Part shown: positions 1-9,600 of the stretch, in pieces
How the letters are laid out: each line of letters starts with the position of its first letter
How positions within the stretch are numbered: position 1 is the stretch's first letter
Assembly (NCBI GenBank): GCA_017546585.1
Contig: JAFYWC010000006.1
Span: 1-64,000, forward strand
Reading direction: 5' to 3'
DNA: 64,000 bases
From: Bacteroidales bacterium
GTDB lineage: Bacteria; Bacteroidota; Bacteroidia; Bacteroidales; UBA932
Position numbers and translations under genes: made by a program
The notes under the pieces: generated by a model
Database searches by the model: none
The model's input: only the letters and a program-made list of their open reading frames with translations
Told to the model about the DNA's origin: nothing

Positions 1-12
1 GAGGACAGCAAT

Positions 13-453
13 ATGGAGATTATTCTTAAGAAGGATGTGGCAAACCTTGGCCACGCAGACGATATCGTCAATGTAAAGACAGGATACGCTGTCAACTACC
101 TTATCCCACAGGGCTTCGCAGTAATGGCAACTCCATCTGCAAAGAAGGTACACGCTGAGAACCTTCGCCAGAGAGCTCACAAGATCGCTAAGTTTGTTGC
201 TGACGCAGAGGCTCTCGCAGCTAAGCTTGCTGAGACTACTGTAAAGGTAGCTGTAAAGGTTAGCGAGTCTGGCAAGATCTACGGTTCAGTTACTACAGCT
301 CAGCTCGCTGAGGCTCTCGTAGCAGCTGGTGTTAACGTAGACAAGAAGGACATCACTGTAGAGGCAGCTAAGGAGCTTGGTGTATACGAGGCAACTGTAA
401 AGTGCTACAAGGACATCAAGGGTACTTTCAAGTATGAGATCGTAGCTGAGTAA
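13..453 (+). CDS. rplI: 50S ribosomal protein L9
   Basis: Structural protein of the large ribosomal subunit that binds 23S rRNA near the L1 stalk. The 146-residue product has the usual bacterial L9 length and layout: an N-terminal RNA-binding domain starting MEIILKKDVANLG with the conserved block GYAVNYLIPQGFA (about residues 24-36), a long Ala/Lys-rich connecting helix (about 42-75), and the C-terminal domain with SGKIYGSVT (about 86-94). A GAGGA ribosome-binding sequence lies at bases 1-5. Only 12 bases are visible upstream, so the expected rpsF-rpsR partners would lie outside the window. A strong terminator follows, so this is the last gene of its unit. Val is mostly GTA/GTT, Ala mostly GCT/GCA, typical of highly expressed genes here. 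Confidence 0.97.
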   Translation: MEIILKKDVANLGHADDIVNVKTGYAVNYLIPQGFAVMATPSAKKVHAENLRQRAHKIAKFVADAEALAAKLAETTVKVAVKVSESGKIYGSVTTAQLAEALVAAGVNVDKKDITVEAAKELGVYEATVKCYKDIKGTFKYEIVAE

Positions 454-474
454 TCAGATTTACAGATAAGATCG

Positions 475-511
475 ATGAAGCCGACTGAATTCAGTCGGCT
501 TCATTTTTTTT
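475..511 (+). terminator. Rho-independent terminator after rplI
   Basis: A perfect 30-nt palindrome (475-504; arm ATGAAGCCGACTGAA) is followed by eight T residues (504-511). It ends the ribosomal protein unit just before the esterase promoter. Confidence 0.93.
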
Positions 512-538
512 ATTTTACGGAATAATCAGGAAAAAGAC

Positions 539-546
539 TATCTTTG
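539..546 (+). promoter_or_regulatory. -7 promoter box (TATCTTTG) for the esterase pair
   Basis: TATCTTTG matches the Bacteroidota -7 consensus TAnnTTTG. Transcription would start near 553, which makes the in-frame ATG at 555 an unlikely start and supports the ATG at 576. Confidence 0.6.
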
Positions 547-575
547 AAGTCTGTATGCAAATTATCGAACGCAAA

Positions 576-2078
576 ATGAGAAATATCTTGGCAATTGCAG
601 CTTTTGTGCTCATCGCAGGAGCTTGCACTAATGTACAGAAGGAAGCAGAGACCAGCGGTCTTGCGATGTCTCAGATGTATTCTGACGGTATGGTGCTCCA
701 GAGGGAGATCCCTCTTGTAATCAAGGGATATGCAAATCCCGGCGAGGCTGTGAAGGTTACACTTGAAGGACCGTTCCGCACAAAGAGCAGAAAGACCAAG
801 GCGTCTGCAGAAGGCAAATGGGGCGTAAGATTCGCTCCTTTGAAGGCCGCTACAGGTCTCAAACTTACAGTAGAGGGTGAAGGCACTGCATTGGCTTATG
901 ACAATGTTGCTGCAGGCGACGTGTGGGTGTGCTCGGGACAGTCCAATATGTATTTCAGGATTTGGGAAAGCGTAGATAATGGCGACAACCTTGCTGATGC
1001 CGATCTTCGTCTCTTCAATATGGAGATTCCTTTCCATCTTGATATGGTAAGGTGGTCAGATGAACATATCGAGATGGCTAAGGATATGGACTTCTATCGT
1101 CCGGCTCAATGGGAGGCTTGCGACGAGGAAAATGTGAGGGCTTTCAGTGCTGTCGGTTATCATTTCGGAAGGATGTTGCGTGAACAGCTTGATGTACCTA
1201 TCGGTCTGATCTGCAATGCTATAGGTGGCTCGCCTACAGAGGCTTGGATTGACAGGGAGACTCTTGAGCAAGCTTACCCTGAGATTCTTGAGGACTGGTT
1301 CAGCAACGGTATGCTCAATCAGTGGTGCATTGATATGGGCAAGATAAACCTCGGATATCCGGAGAACGCTGTGGCCAATCATCCTTTTGCTCCGACCTGC
1401 CTTTTCGAGACAGGAGTCGCTACTATGGAGCAGTTCCCGATCAAGGGCGTCGTATGGTATCAGGGAGAGTCCAACGACTTTGATATCCCTATGCACGAGA
1501 AACTTTTCGGACTACTTGTGAACGGTTGGAGAAAATACTGGAACAATCCGGAGATGCCGTTCCATTTCGTCCAGCTTTCAGGACTTTGGGACAGATACAG
1601 CTGGCCGGAGTTCAGGGACAGCCAGAGGAAGTTGGCAGAGGCTATGCCTCATTGTGAGATGGCAGTGTCAAGCGATGTGGCAGACTCTTTGGACATCCAT
1701 CCTCGCCAGAAGAAACCGGTAGGTGAGAGACTTGCACGACTTGCACTCCGTTATGATTATGGTTTCGACATCGTGCCTTCTGGCCCTGCGATCAGAAAGG
1801 CTGTTGTTGACGGTGATAAGGTGGTGCTTGAATTTGAATTTGCCGATGGTTTGAAATCCTCTGATTCTCAAGCATTAAGATGCTTTGAAGTGGCTGGCGA
1901 TGATTGGGCTTTTGTGACTGCAGAAGCAGTCGTTGCAGATGACAAGATTGTCCTCACTTCTGGTGTGGAGTCTCCAAAATATGTGCGATATGCTTGGCAG
2001 CCATATACCAATGCGAACCTTGTGAACGGTGAGGATCTGCCTGCGTCCACATTCTTTGCAACTATTTCAGAAAACTAA
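576..2078 (+). CDS. SGNH-family lipoprotein esterase, sialate O-acetylesterase-like
   Basis: Predicted carbohydrate acetyl esterase, 500 residues from the chosen start. It begins with a lipoprotein signal peptide (MRNILAIAAFVLIAGAC, lipid-bearing Cys17). Family blocks are clear: GQSNM with catalytic Ser123, GGSPTEAW (near 225), WYQGESN (near 290) and DSLDIHP, which holds the likely catalytic Asp/His pair (His375). An in-frame ATG at 555 exists but lies at the predicted transcription start and would spoil the signal peptide. The gene is followed after 25 nt by a DUF4886 gene and lies next to a beta-mannan locus, so removal of acetyl groups from mannan or other plant glycans is plausible. True sialic acid deacetylation is possible but nothing else nearby handles sialic acid. 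Confidence 0.82.
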   Translation: MRNILAIAAFVLIAGACTNVQKEAETSGLAMSQMYSDGMVLQREIPLVIKGYANPGEAVKVTLEGPFRTKSRKTKASAEGKWGVRFAPLKAATGLKLTVEGEGTALAYDNVAAGDVWVCSGQSNMYFRIWESVDNGDNLADADLRLFNMEIPFHLDMVRWSDEHIEMAKDMDFYRPAQWEACDEENVRAFSAVGYHFGRMLREQLDVPIGLICNAIGGSPTEAWIDRETLEQAYPEILEDWFSNGMLNQWCIDMGKINLGYPENAVANHPFAPTCLFETGVATMEQFPIKGVVWYQGESNDFDIPMHEKLFGLLVNGWRKYWNNPEMPFHFVQLSGLWDRYSWPEFRDSQRKLAEAMPHCEMAVSSDVADSLDIHPRQKKPVGERLARLALRYDYGFDIVPSGPAIRKAVVDGDKVVLEFEFADGLKSSDSQALRCFEVAGDDWAFVTAEAVVADDKIVLTSGVESPKYVRYAWQPYTNANLVNGEDLPASTFFATISEN

Positions 2079-2103
2079 TTAAGAGCATTAAAATAGATTA
2101 TTT

Positions 2104-2940
2104 ATGAAGAAAATCATTCTTGTTTTAAGTGTTGTATTCTTCTCTGTGCTCGGTGCAGCAGCTGCGCAGAAGGATACTCTCAAGGTACTTGCTATCGGAA
2201 ACAGCTTCTCTGAAGATGCGATCGAGCAGCATCTTTCTGCTCTTGCCAGAGCAGAGGGATTGAACGTGATCATCTGCAATATGTATATCGGAGGATGCTC
2301 TATCGAGAGACACGTGGACAATCTCCGCGGCAACAAGCCTGAGTACAGATACCGCAAATTCGACGTCAACGGTAAGATGACAGAGAAGTGGAACTACACT
2401 CTCGAAACAGTTCTTGCTGAGGAGGATTGGGACTATATCAGTCTTCAGCAGGTGAGCCAGAGCTCAGGTATGCCGGAGTCGTATGTGCTTCTGCCAGAGC
2501 TTGTTGAGTTTGTGAAGGCAAGAGTTCCGAAGGATGCCGTCCTTATGTTCCATCAGACTTGGGCCTATGCTCCGAAGTCCAACCACGGCGGTTTCGTGAA
2601 CTATGACAGAGACCAGATGAAGATGTACAATGCCATCGTGAAGACTGTCAACCAGGAGGCACCGAAGGTGGGCATCAAACTCATCGTTCCTTCAGGTACT
2701 GCCATCCAGAATGCAAGAACATCTGCATTAGGTACAGACCTTACTCGTGACGGCTTCCATCTCAGTTTTACGCAGGGACGTTACATCGCGTCTTGCGCTT
2801 GGCTTGAGGCTGTTCTCGGAGTAAACCCTGTAGGAAACAAATACTGCCCTGAGGGTATGACTCCAGAGGAGTGCAGACTTGCCCAGAAGGCAGCACACAA
2901 GGCAGTGAAGAAACCTTCAAAGGTGACTAAAATCAAATAA
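2104..2940 (+). CDS. DUF4886 SGNH-like secreted protein
   Basis: Secreted protein of 278 residues with a cleavable signal peptide (MKKIILVLSVVFFSVLGAAAAQ). It matches the DUF4886 group of SGNH-hydrolase-like proteins: IGNSFSEDA (near 30) carries the putative nucleophile Ser, WDYISLQQ (about 113-120) is the middle block, and DGFHLS near residue 220 supplies the Asp/His pair. Activity is unproven for the family; an esterase role on carbohydrates is inferred from fold and from co-transcription with the upstream esterase. Its stop codon lies only two bases from the stop of the convergent AraC gene, and its terminator is encoded inside the end of that gene. Confidence 0.78.
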   Translation: MKKIILVLSVVFFSVLGAAAAQKDTLKVLAIGNSFSEDAIEQHLSALARAEGLNVIICNMYIGGCSIERHVDNLRGNKPEYRYRKFDVNGKMTEKWNYTLETVLAEEDWDYISLQQVSQSSGMPESYVLLPELVEFVKARVPKDAVLMFHQTWAYAPKSNHGGFVNYDRDQMKMYNAIVKTVNQEAPKVGIKLIVPSGTAIQNARTSALGTDLTRDGFHLSFTQGRYIASCAWLEAVLGVNPVGNKYCPEGMTPEECRLAQKAAHKAVKKPSKVTKIK

Positions 2941-2941
2941 T

Positions 2942-3805
2942 TTAATATTTGATAAGCAATTGAGAAATATGATTCCTATACTCTATAGGGGTCATATTTT
3001 TTCTTTTTGTAAATAGTCTGATGAAGTTGGACTTGTTGTTGAAGCCACAGTCGTAGCATATTTCAGATGCACTGAGAGCAGTGTTCGCCAACAGGTCGCA
3101 AGCCTTTGCAACCCTTAGGTTGTTGACATAGGTGATGAACGAAATGCTTGTCTGTCTCTTGAAGAAATGACTGAATGCGGAATCTGACATATTGACCAGA
3201 TTGGCCGCATCAGAAAGTGTGATCTTCTGGGAGATGTTCTCTTCGATGTATTTGCAGACCTTGCTGATTCTCCTTGATTTCGAGTGATGTATAAGTCTCT
3301 CTGACTCATATAGATTACTCACCAGCTTGCGCCTTGGCGCGTGGGCGAGTTCGTTGAGGATGCTAAGGAATTTTGTGGCTGTCTGGAATCCCTGCAGCTT
3401 GGTCAGCTCGACGATTTCATCCTTGATTCTTTCTGCATCGGGTCCGTAGAAGCACAGTCCCTGCATCGAGTCCATAAGCAGCTGCTTGATCGGCAGGAAC
3501 AATCTTTTGTTCATAATTTGAAAATTGAGGAGTTCCTCTGAGAACTGTATTGTGACTACGTGGTTCGTCTCCAGTTCCGACTTCCATACGTGTGGTATGT
3601 AAGGACCTGTCATAACGAAGTCGAGGTCGGAGAAAGACTCCTCTGAATCACCCACGACTCTGGTGCCTTTCGTGTTGATTACCAGGTTGATTTCGTATTC
3701 CGGATGACAGTGTATCGGGTATTCGAATTTAGCGTTTATGTGGTCGAGGATTATGAAGAGATCCTCGCCTGAGATGGGGCAGATTTCCTGCTGAATTTCG
3801 GACAT
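2942..3805 (-). CDS. AraC-family transcriptional regulator
   Basis: Cytoplasmic DNA-binding regulator, 287 residues. The N-terminal half is a cupin-type ligand-binding domain with the HCHPEYE motif (about residues 32-38). The C-terminal 100 residues form the two-helix-turn-helix AraC/XylS domain: ICKYIEENIS-like entry helix, SDAANLVNMSDSAFSHFFKRQ (first HTH, about 198-218) and the family signature ASEICYDCGFNNKSNFIRLFTK (about 244-265) ending in TPIEYR. It is divergent from the 22-kb mannan operon, with only 267 nt between the two start codons, so it is the best candidate regulator of that operon. Bacteroidota loci of this type are more often run by hybrid two-component or SusR-like proteins, so this is an inference from position. 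Confidence 0.88.
   Translation of the reverse strand: MSEIQQEICPISGEDLFIILDHINAKFEYPIHCHPEYEINLVINTKGTRVVGDSEESFSDLDFVMTGPYIPHVWKSELETNHVVTIQFSEELLNFQIMNKRLFLPIKQLLMDSMQGLCFYGPDAERIKDEIVELTKLQGFQTATKFLSILNELAHAPRRKLVSNLYESERLIHHSKSRRISKVCKYIEENISQKITLSDAANLVNMSDSAFSHFFKRQTSISFITYVNNLRVAKACDLLANTALSASEICYDCGFNNKSNFIRLFTKRKNMTPIEYRNHISQLLIKY
2966..3002 (+). terminator. Terminator of the esterase pair, inside the araC-type gene
   Basis: Imperfect hairpin (arms 2966-2980 and 2984-2998, two G-U pairs, loop CTC) followed by T-rich sequence. It works on the plus strand but lies within the last codons of the convergent regulator. Confidence 0.6.
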
Positions 3806-3825
3806 AGTTTCAAGTGTTAGTGCAA

Positions 3826-3833
3826 CAAATTTA
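3826..3833 (-). promoter_or_regulatory. -7 promoter box (TAAATTTG) for the AraC regulator
   Basis: The minus strand reads TAAATTTG, matching TAnnTTTG, 21 nt ahead of the ATG. The spacing matches that of other genes in the window. Confidence 0.55.
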
Positions 3834-4005
3834 ATGATAAAATCAATTCAGTAGACCTGAATTTTCAAAAAAATATAATCTTTTTTGCAAATTCAGGCTA
3901 TAACTTTATTCAAATCAGGGTAAACTTAATTTCGGTTTTAAAGCACAATTCAAAATAGTATAACTATTTGACTGAATAAAAGTATTATGAAATAATAACT
4001 CAAAG

Positions 4006-4013
4006 TACCTTTG
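4006..4013 (+). promoter_or_regulatory. -7 promoter box (TACCTTTG) of the 22-kb mannan operon
   Basis: TACCTTTG fits TAnnTTTG. No TTTG -33 element is present at the right distance, which fits a promoter needing an activator such as the divergent AraC-type protein. Predicted start near 4020 leaves a 50-nt leader before the ATG at 4073. The AT-rich stretch 3834-4005 is the probable operator region; I see no clear palindrome there. Confidence 0.55.
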
Positions 4014-4072
4014 TGTGATTTATAATGCCTAATTGGACAATTACGAAAACAATAAACTTAAAAAACCACGTT

Positions 4073-5179
4073 ATGAAGAAAAATTTAAGACATCTGTTTC
4101 TTTCAGTGGCTGCTGTAATGGCGTTTTCCGCTTGCCAGGAAAAGCCTCGCAACACTGAAGAACTGATCGACCCTTGGCTTCGTGAACGTACCCCAGTCAA
4201 TGTGAGACTCGAGTCTCAGATCGGACCTGCCATCATCAGCAGCAACTGGGATAGCGACGAGGTGGGAACAGTTACAGTAAGTCTGGTCACTGCGACACTT
4301 GATATGTCGGCAGTGAAGGTGGTGGCTCTCGATTTCCAGTATCCTGAAAGCGAGTACTGCCCGACTGCAGATCTCAAGCCAGGCGACACAGTCGACCTCA
4401 GCGACGGTACTGCAGAGTTTACAGTAACTGCAAAGTCAGGTGAGACACGCACCTACACAATCAGCTACACAGTGTTTACTGACCCTCTCGAGGGCTGCTA
4501 CAGCTTCACTCCTGTAGGAGGTATCCTCGATACTTCGCACGGCTACAACTGCGGTTGCGTTATGATCGGAGGATTCGAGAAGTACATCACACTTTGCCAG
4601 GTTATGGACAAGCACTGGTTGTGGGACTACAACAGAATCTATTGGCCACAGAACGAGGATGACAACACTCTCAGCTTCCGCCTCGACAGAGCTGACGATG
4701 TTACCGGAGAGACTTTCGGAACTATCGTGAACACTCCAGGTCCTGACGGAAAGTATGCAGACTACCAGTTCAAGTCGTCTAAGGACGATCCGCAGCCTGT
4801 ATACAACATCAATGAGGAATATCGCCTCATCCCTGCAGGAAAGGGCCGTTGGGCTAAGCACGGTGACGGTTTCATCACCATCTACGCTTACGAGGATGAG
4901 AACTATGAGACTCCTCTTCACAAGCTTGAACTCCTCGAGGCAGGCGACCACTCATACTGGAAAGAGTCTCTTGACGCTAGCGGCAACAGCTCTGAAAAGA
5001 TCGTTACAGTTCCGTCATTGGCATTCCACCGCTCATTCGGTGAGGGTCCTTTCACAAACAAGACAGATGACTGGTCAGACGCACGTTGGTATGTGAACAA
5101 CATCCGTAACGTCTTCTGGCTTATCAAGAAGGACAGTGATTCAGCACTTGAGAATCACGAAGAACTTTTGGCAGAATAA
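4073..5179 (+). CDS. Surface lipoprotein, candidate mannan-binding protein (first gene of operon)
   Basis: Lipoprotein of 368 residues (signal peptide ending FSAC, lipid-bearing Cys21) with no family I can name with certainty. Residues 40-125 form a DUF5018-like/IPT-type beta domain ending GETRTYTISYTV. The remainder (about 128-360) is Trp/Tyr-rich and shares an ordered set of motifs with the C-terminal halves of the two lipoproteins at the end of the same operon: DN-L-F-L, VN..G.DG, YR-IP-G...W, LAFHRSF and DW....Y....N (see findings). An earlier in-frame ATG at 4025 is rejected because it lies almost at the predicted transcription start and would bury the signal peptide. Six bases separate it from the mannanase gene. 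A role as surface glycan-binding protein is inferred from position and aromatic content. Confidence 0.7.
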   Translation: MKKNLRHLFLSVAAVMAFSACQEKPRNTEELIDPWLRERTPVNVRLESQIGPAIISSNWDSDEVGTVTVSLVTATLDMSAVKVVALDFQYPESEYCPTADLKPGDTVDLSDGTAEFTVTAKSGETRTYTISYTVFTDPLEGCYSFTPVGGILDTSHGYNCGCVMIGGFEKYITLCQVMDKHWLWDYNRIYWPQNEDDNTLSFRLDRADDVTGETFGTIVNTPGPDGKYADYQFKSSKDDPQPVYNINEEYRLIPAGKGRWAKHGDGFITIYAYEDENYETPLHKLELLEAGDHSYWKESLDASGNSSEKIVTVPSLAFHRSFGEGPFTNKTDDWSDARWYVNNIRNVFWLIKKDSDSALENHEELLAE

Positions 5180-5185
5180 CGTAGA

Positions 5186-6643
5186 ATGAAAAGGATTATG
5201 AGCATATCAACTCTTGCTTCAGCCATTGCTGTAATGGCTGCGTTGTCGTGTTCCGAGGTCAAGCCGGAGCCACCTGTAGTGGAGAATCCGACCCAGACAA
5301 GGACTATGACAGTGCAGGAGAATGTGGAGGTTGAGAATGCTGCAGGCCAGTTTTCAATCGAGGTGGAGGCCAATTTCGAATATTGGGCCAACCCTCAGGT
5401 GAAATGGATAAGCTTCGACAGGATTGAAGGCAACAAAGTCTGGTTCAACGTCGAGGAGAATACCCAGGTCGCCGAGAGAGTGGGAACAGTGAAGTTCGCC
5501 GACATCAAGGACAGTTACTTCAACAAGACTGCCACTGTCACCCAGAAGGGTGATCCTACTGCAAGATTCACTCTCAGCCTTGTGGACAAGAATGCCACAG
5601 CGGAGACAAAGGCGCTTTACGCCAACCTTTGGAAGATCGCAGAGGACGGATTTATGTTCGGACATCACGACGACCTCTGGTATGGACGCTACTGGTACAA
5701 CGAACCGGGTATGTCTGATACAAAGTCGGTGTGCGGAGATTATCCGGCAGTGTTCAGTGTCGATTTCGGTGCCATTATGGACAACCGTTATCAGAATGAG
5801 GAGAACGCCATCCGTCGCAGAGTGATCATTGAGGCTTATGACAGGGGAGAGGTAATCACCGCCTGCTGTCACCTCAACAATCCTCTCACTGGAGGAGATT
5901 CTTGGGACAACTCAAGAAACGACGTCGTGAAGAGCATCCTTACAGAAGGCAATGCCACAAGGATAAAGTATCTGCAGTGGCTTGACAGATGTGCGGAGTT
6001 CGCCAACAACCTCAGAGGAAGTGACGGAAAGCTTATCCCTGTGATCTTCAGACCATATCACGAACATACACAGACCTGGTCGTGGTGGGGTTCGAAATGT
6101 ACTACAGAAGATGAGTTCATCAGATTCTGGAAGTTTACAGTCGAGTATCTGAGAGACACCAAGGGAGTGAGAAACTTCATCTACTCCGTTTCACCTCAGA
6201 TGGACGAGGATTACGGAAGCGGTGTGAGAGACAGACTGGTCTACAGATGGCCTGGAGACGATTATGTGGATTTCCTCGGAATGGACTGCTACCATTACAA
6301 CTGGAAGTCAGCCTTCAAGAGCAACATCATTGCGATGAGCGCTCTTTCCAAGGAAAAGAAAAAGCCTTGCGGAGTGACCGAGACAGGTCCTGAGGGCTTC
6401 GACTGGAGAGACTACTGGACAAACCATATTCTCGATTGTGCGAAAGGACAGAGAATCAGTATGATCGTGATGTGGAGAAACAAGTATGTGGGATCCAACG
6501 AGGCAGACAGACATTTCTACTCGGTTTATCCCGGCCACGAATCGGAGGACGATTTCCGTAAGATGTACGCAGATCCGTCCACATTCTTCAGCAAGGACCT
6601 TCCTGATATGTATACTATGCCCGATTACTTTGAAGTAAAATAA
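5186..6643 (+). CDS. GH26 endo-beta-1,4-mannanase with N-terminal BACON domain (lipoprotein)
   Basis: Endo-acting enzyme cutting beta-1,4-mannan, 485 residues. A lipoprotein signal (AALSC, Cys22) anchors it, probably at the cell surface. Residues about 40-115 form a BACON-like domain (G-F-I-V-A-N pattern, WISF, TVTQKG). The GH26 catalytic domain follows, with FGHHDD near 162, HLNNPLTGG near 230, acid/base Glu293 in RPYHEH, and nucleophile Glu399 in VTETGPEG; both carboxylates are present, so it should be active. Next to SusC and far up in the operon, it is the likely surface enzyme that makes oligosaccharides for import, in contrast to the second GH26 at 29716-30807. Confidence 0.9.
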   Translation: MKRIMSISTLASAIAVMAALSCSEVKPEPPVVENPTQTRTMTVQENVEVENAAGQFSIEVEANFEYWANPQVKWISFDRIEGNKVWFNVEENTQVAERVGTVKFADIKDSYFNKTATVTQKGDPTARFTLSLVDKNATAETKALYANLWKIAEDGFMFGHHDDLWYGRYWYNEPGMSDTKSVCGDYPAVFSVDFGAIMDNRYQNEENAIRRRVIIEAYDRGEVITACCHLNNPLTGGDSWDNSRNDVVKSILTEGNATRIKYLQWLDRCAEFANNLRGSDGKLIPVIFRPYHEHTQTWSWWGSKCTTEDEFIRFWKFTVEYLRDTKGVRNFIYSVSPQMDEDYGSGVRDRLVYRWPGDDYVDFLGMDCYHYNWKSAFKSNIIAMSALSKEKKKPCGVTETGPEGFDWRDYWTNHILDCAKGQRISMIVMWRNKYVGSNEADRHFYSVYPGHESEDDFRKMYADPSTFFSKDLPDMYTMPDYFEVK

Positions 6644-6663
6644 ACAACAAAATAATAACCCAA

Positions 6664-9600
6664 ATGACCAAATCACTCAAATTATTTCTGCTAAGCGGCC
6701 TTATGCTGCTGTGCGGAGTCATTGGCAGCCCGCTCTATGCACAGAGCAAGGTTGTCAGTGGTGTAGTGCTGGACGATTTCGACGAGCCGTTGTTCGGTGC
6801 ATTCGTCGTCGAGAAGGGTACGACAAACGGAACTTCCACCGATTTTGACGGTAAGTTCGAACTTGTCGTGGCTTCCGAGGCTTCTGTACTCGAATTCCAG
6901 TTCATCGGTTTCACTACACAGGAGATTCCGGTAGGAAAACAGACTCAGTTTACGGTGAAGATGACAACTGACGCCAATATGATGGAAGAAGTTGTGGTTA
7001 CGGCTTTCGCCACACAGAAGAAGGTGAACGTGACAGGTGCGATCTCATCTGTCAACGGTAACGACCTCGTTGCCGCACCGGTGGCTAACATCTCTAACGC
7101 CCTCATCGGTAACACCCCTGGTGTCAGCGGTCTTCAGACTTCCGGTGAGCCTGGACGTAACGAGTCTACAATTTATGTCCGCGGTGTCTCGACCTATGGA
7201 GAATCTACTCCTCTCATCATCATCGACGGTGTTGAGCAGGCTTCCGAGCAGGCTTTCGCAGCATTCAACGCAATGGATGCCAACGAAATCGCCAGCATCT
7301 CTGTATTGAAGGATGCATCTTCGACAGCCGTATATGGTGTGCGTGGTGCGAACGGTGTAATCATCGTTACAACAAAGCGTGGTAACGAGGGTAAGCCAGT
7401 GATCAGCGCTTCTGCAAACTTCGGTCTCACTTCAGCATCTCAGCTTCAGGAGGGAACAACCGCTTACGAGTATGCTATCTTCAGAAACGAGGCTATCCGC
7501 AACGAGCAGAGAAGCTACGCCGGCAAGAACGGTCTCAACGCGAACATCTTCGACGACTATGACCTTTGGAAGTTCAAGAACAACAGAGACTTCACTCCTC
7601 AGGAGGTAGACGCAATGACAATGCTTACCCCTGAGCAGAAGGAGCAGCTCAAGAACACTCCGGCTCTCTACTATGCTTCACGTAACCTTTATAAGGAGCA
7701 GTTCAACAGAGTGGCTCCGCAGTACCAGGCAAACATCAATATCAGCGGTGGTACTGAGCGTGTAAAGTACTTCGTATCATTCGGTTACTTCCGTCAGGAA
7801 GGTATTACCAACGTGGTTGAGTACTACGGTTCGCAGACAGGTTCTACATTCAACCGTTACAACTTCCGAAGCAACTTCGACATCAAGGTTACTGACAACT
7901 TCAAGATCACCATCAACTCAGCCGGCCAGTTCGGTGAGGCTACAGGTCCTGGTAACGCAGCAGATCCATACGATATCTCAGGACGTTACAAGGTGATTAT
8001 GCAGTACATCTACGATTCGAACCCATTCATTTCTCCGGGTATCATCGACGGAAAGCTCATCAGCGGTTTCGCTGGTTCTACCAGCCTTATCCAGAACCCT
8101 CTCGCAACTAAGGTGGATAGTAAGATCGGTATGCAGAATGCCGTTTACAACCTCCTCCAGAGTGGTTCAGGTACTATCTTCAACAGCCTTCTTGACAACT
8201 CGATCAAGCTCGACCACACAATGGATTACATCCATCCAAACCTCAGAGCTTATGCGACAGTGTCATACCAGGACAACTACAACCGCTATGTGAAGTATAC
8301 TCCTTCTATCCCTTCGTATACAGTCCAGAGAAGTATGGCCAACCCTAACGTCCTCGAGTTCTTCGGCGGATCTATGGGTGCAGGTTCATTCACATCATAC
8401 GGTTACAGTAACTGGAACAAACTCTATATCGATGCAGGTCTCGACTGGCACGAGTCTTACGGAAAGCATAACGTTTCAGCCCTCCTCCTCGGTAAGGCTT
8501 CACGTTACACTATGCCTAACGACTCATACCGCGTAGCTTCAGGTATTATGGGTTTTGTAGGTCGTGTTACATATAACTACGCTGATCGCTATATGCTCGA
8601 GTTGAACGCAGGTTACAACGGTACAGAGCAGTTCGCTGAAGGAAAGCGTTTCGGTCTCTTCCCAGCGATTTCGGCAGGTTGGGTTCCTACTAAGGAGAAG
8701 TGGTTCCCACAGAACGAGATCCTCTCATTTATGAAGATCCGCGGTTCTTACGGAGAGGTTGGTAACGACCGTCTAGGTGGTACACGACGTTACTACTATC
8801 TCCCTAACACCTACAACCTCAACCAGACAGGTTACTATCTCGGTAACAGCGACGGTTCAGGTAAGAACGCATATTATTATGGTGCGACTGAGGGTGTGAT
8901 CGGTAACCCTGACATCACTTGGGAAAGATCACGCAAGTACGATATCGGTGTCGAGACCAAGTTCTTCTCAAGCCGTCTCTCTGCTGATTTCGACTACTTC
9001 TACGAGAAGCGTGACAACATCCTCACAACTCTCGGTACAATCCCAGGAATCTATGGTGTGGCTTCAAGCTCAGTACCTCCTGCAAACGTCGGTATCACTC
9101 AGAACCAGGGTTATGAGCTCGTTCTCAACTGGTCAGACAAGATCGGCGACCTCAACTATACAGTCGGAGGTGACCTCAGCTGGACTCGCAACAAGATCAT
9201 CTACAAGGCAGAGGCAAGCAATCCATATCAGTGGATGAATGCTACCGGCCACGCTATCGGACAGCGTTTCGGTCTCGTGAGCGACGGTCTCTTCAACACT
9301 CAGGAGGAACTTGCCAACCGTCCTTATAATACATATACTTCAAATCAGGCTACCCTCGGTGACATCCGCTACAAGGATCTCGACGGTGACGGTCTGATCA
9401 ACCAGAACGATATTGCACCTATCGGTTTCCCTAACTATGCTCAGTATCACTTCAACGTGAAGCTTCAGCTTGCATACAAGGGATTCGACCTCAGAATGCT
9501 CTTCACTGGTTCTGCAAACGGTTCATACTATCTGAACAGCGGTTACACAATGCCGTTCTTCAAGAATGCAGGTAACGCTTGGCTTTGGCAGTATGAGGGA

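Noticed and set aside
576..2078. Sialic acid utilization locus
   Set aside because: The esterase family name suggests it, but no sialidase, NanA/NanK-type or transporter genes for sialic acid are nearby; the neighbourhood is for mannan.
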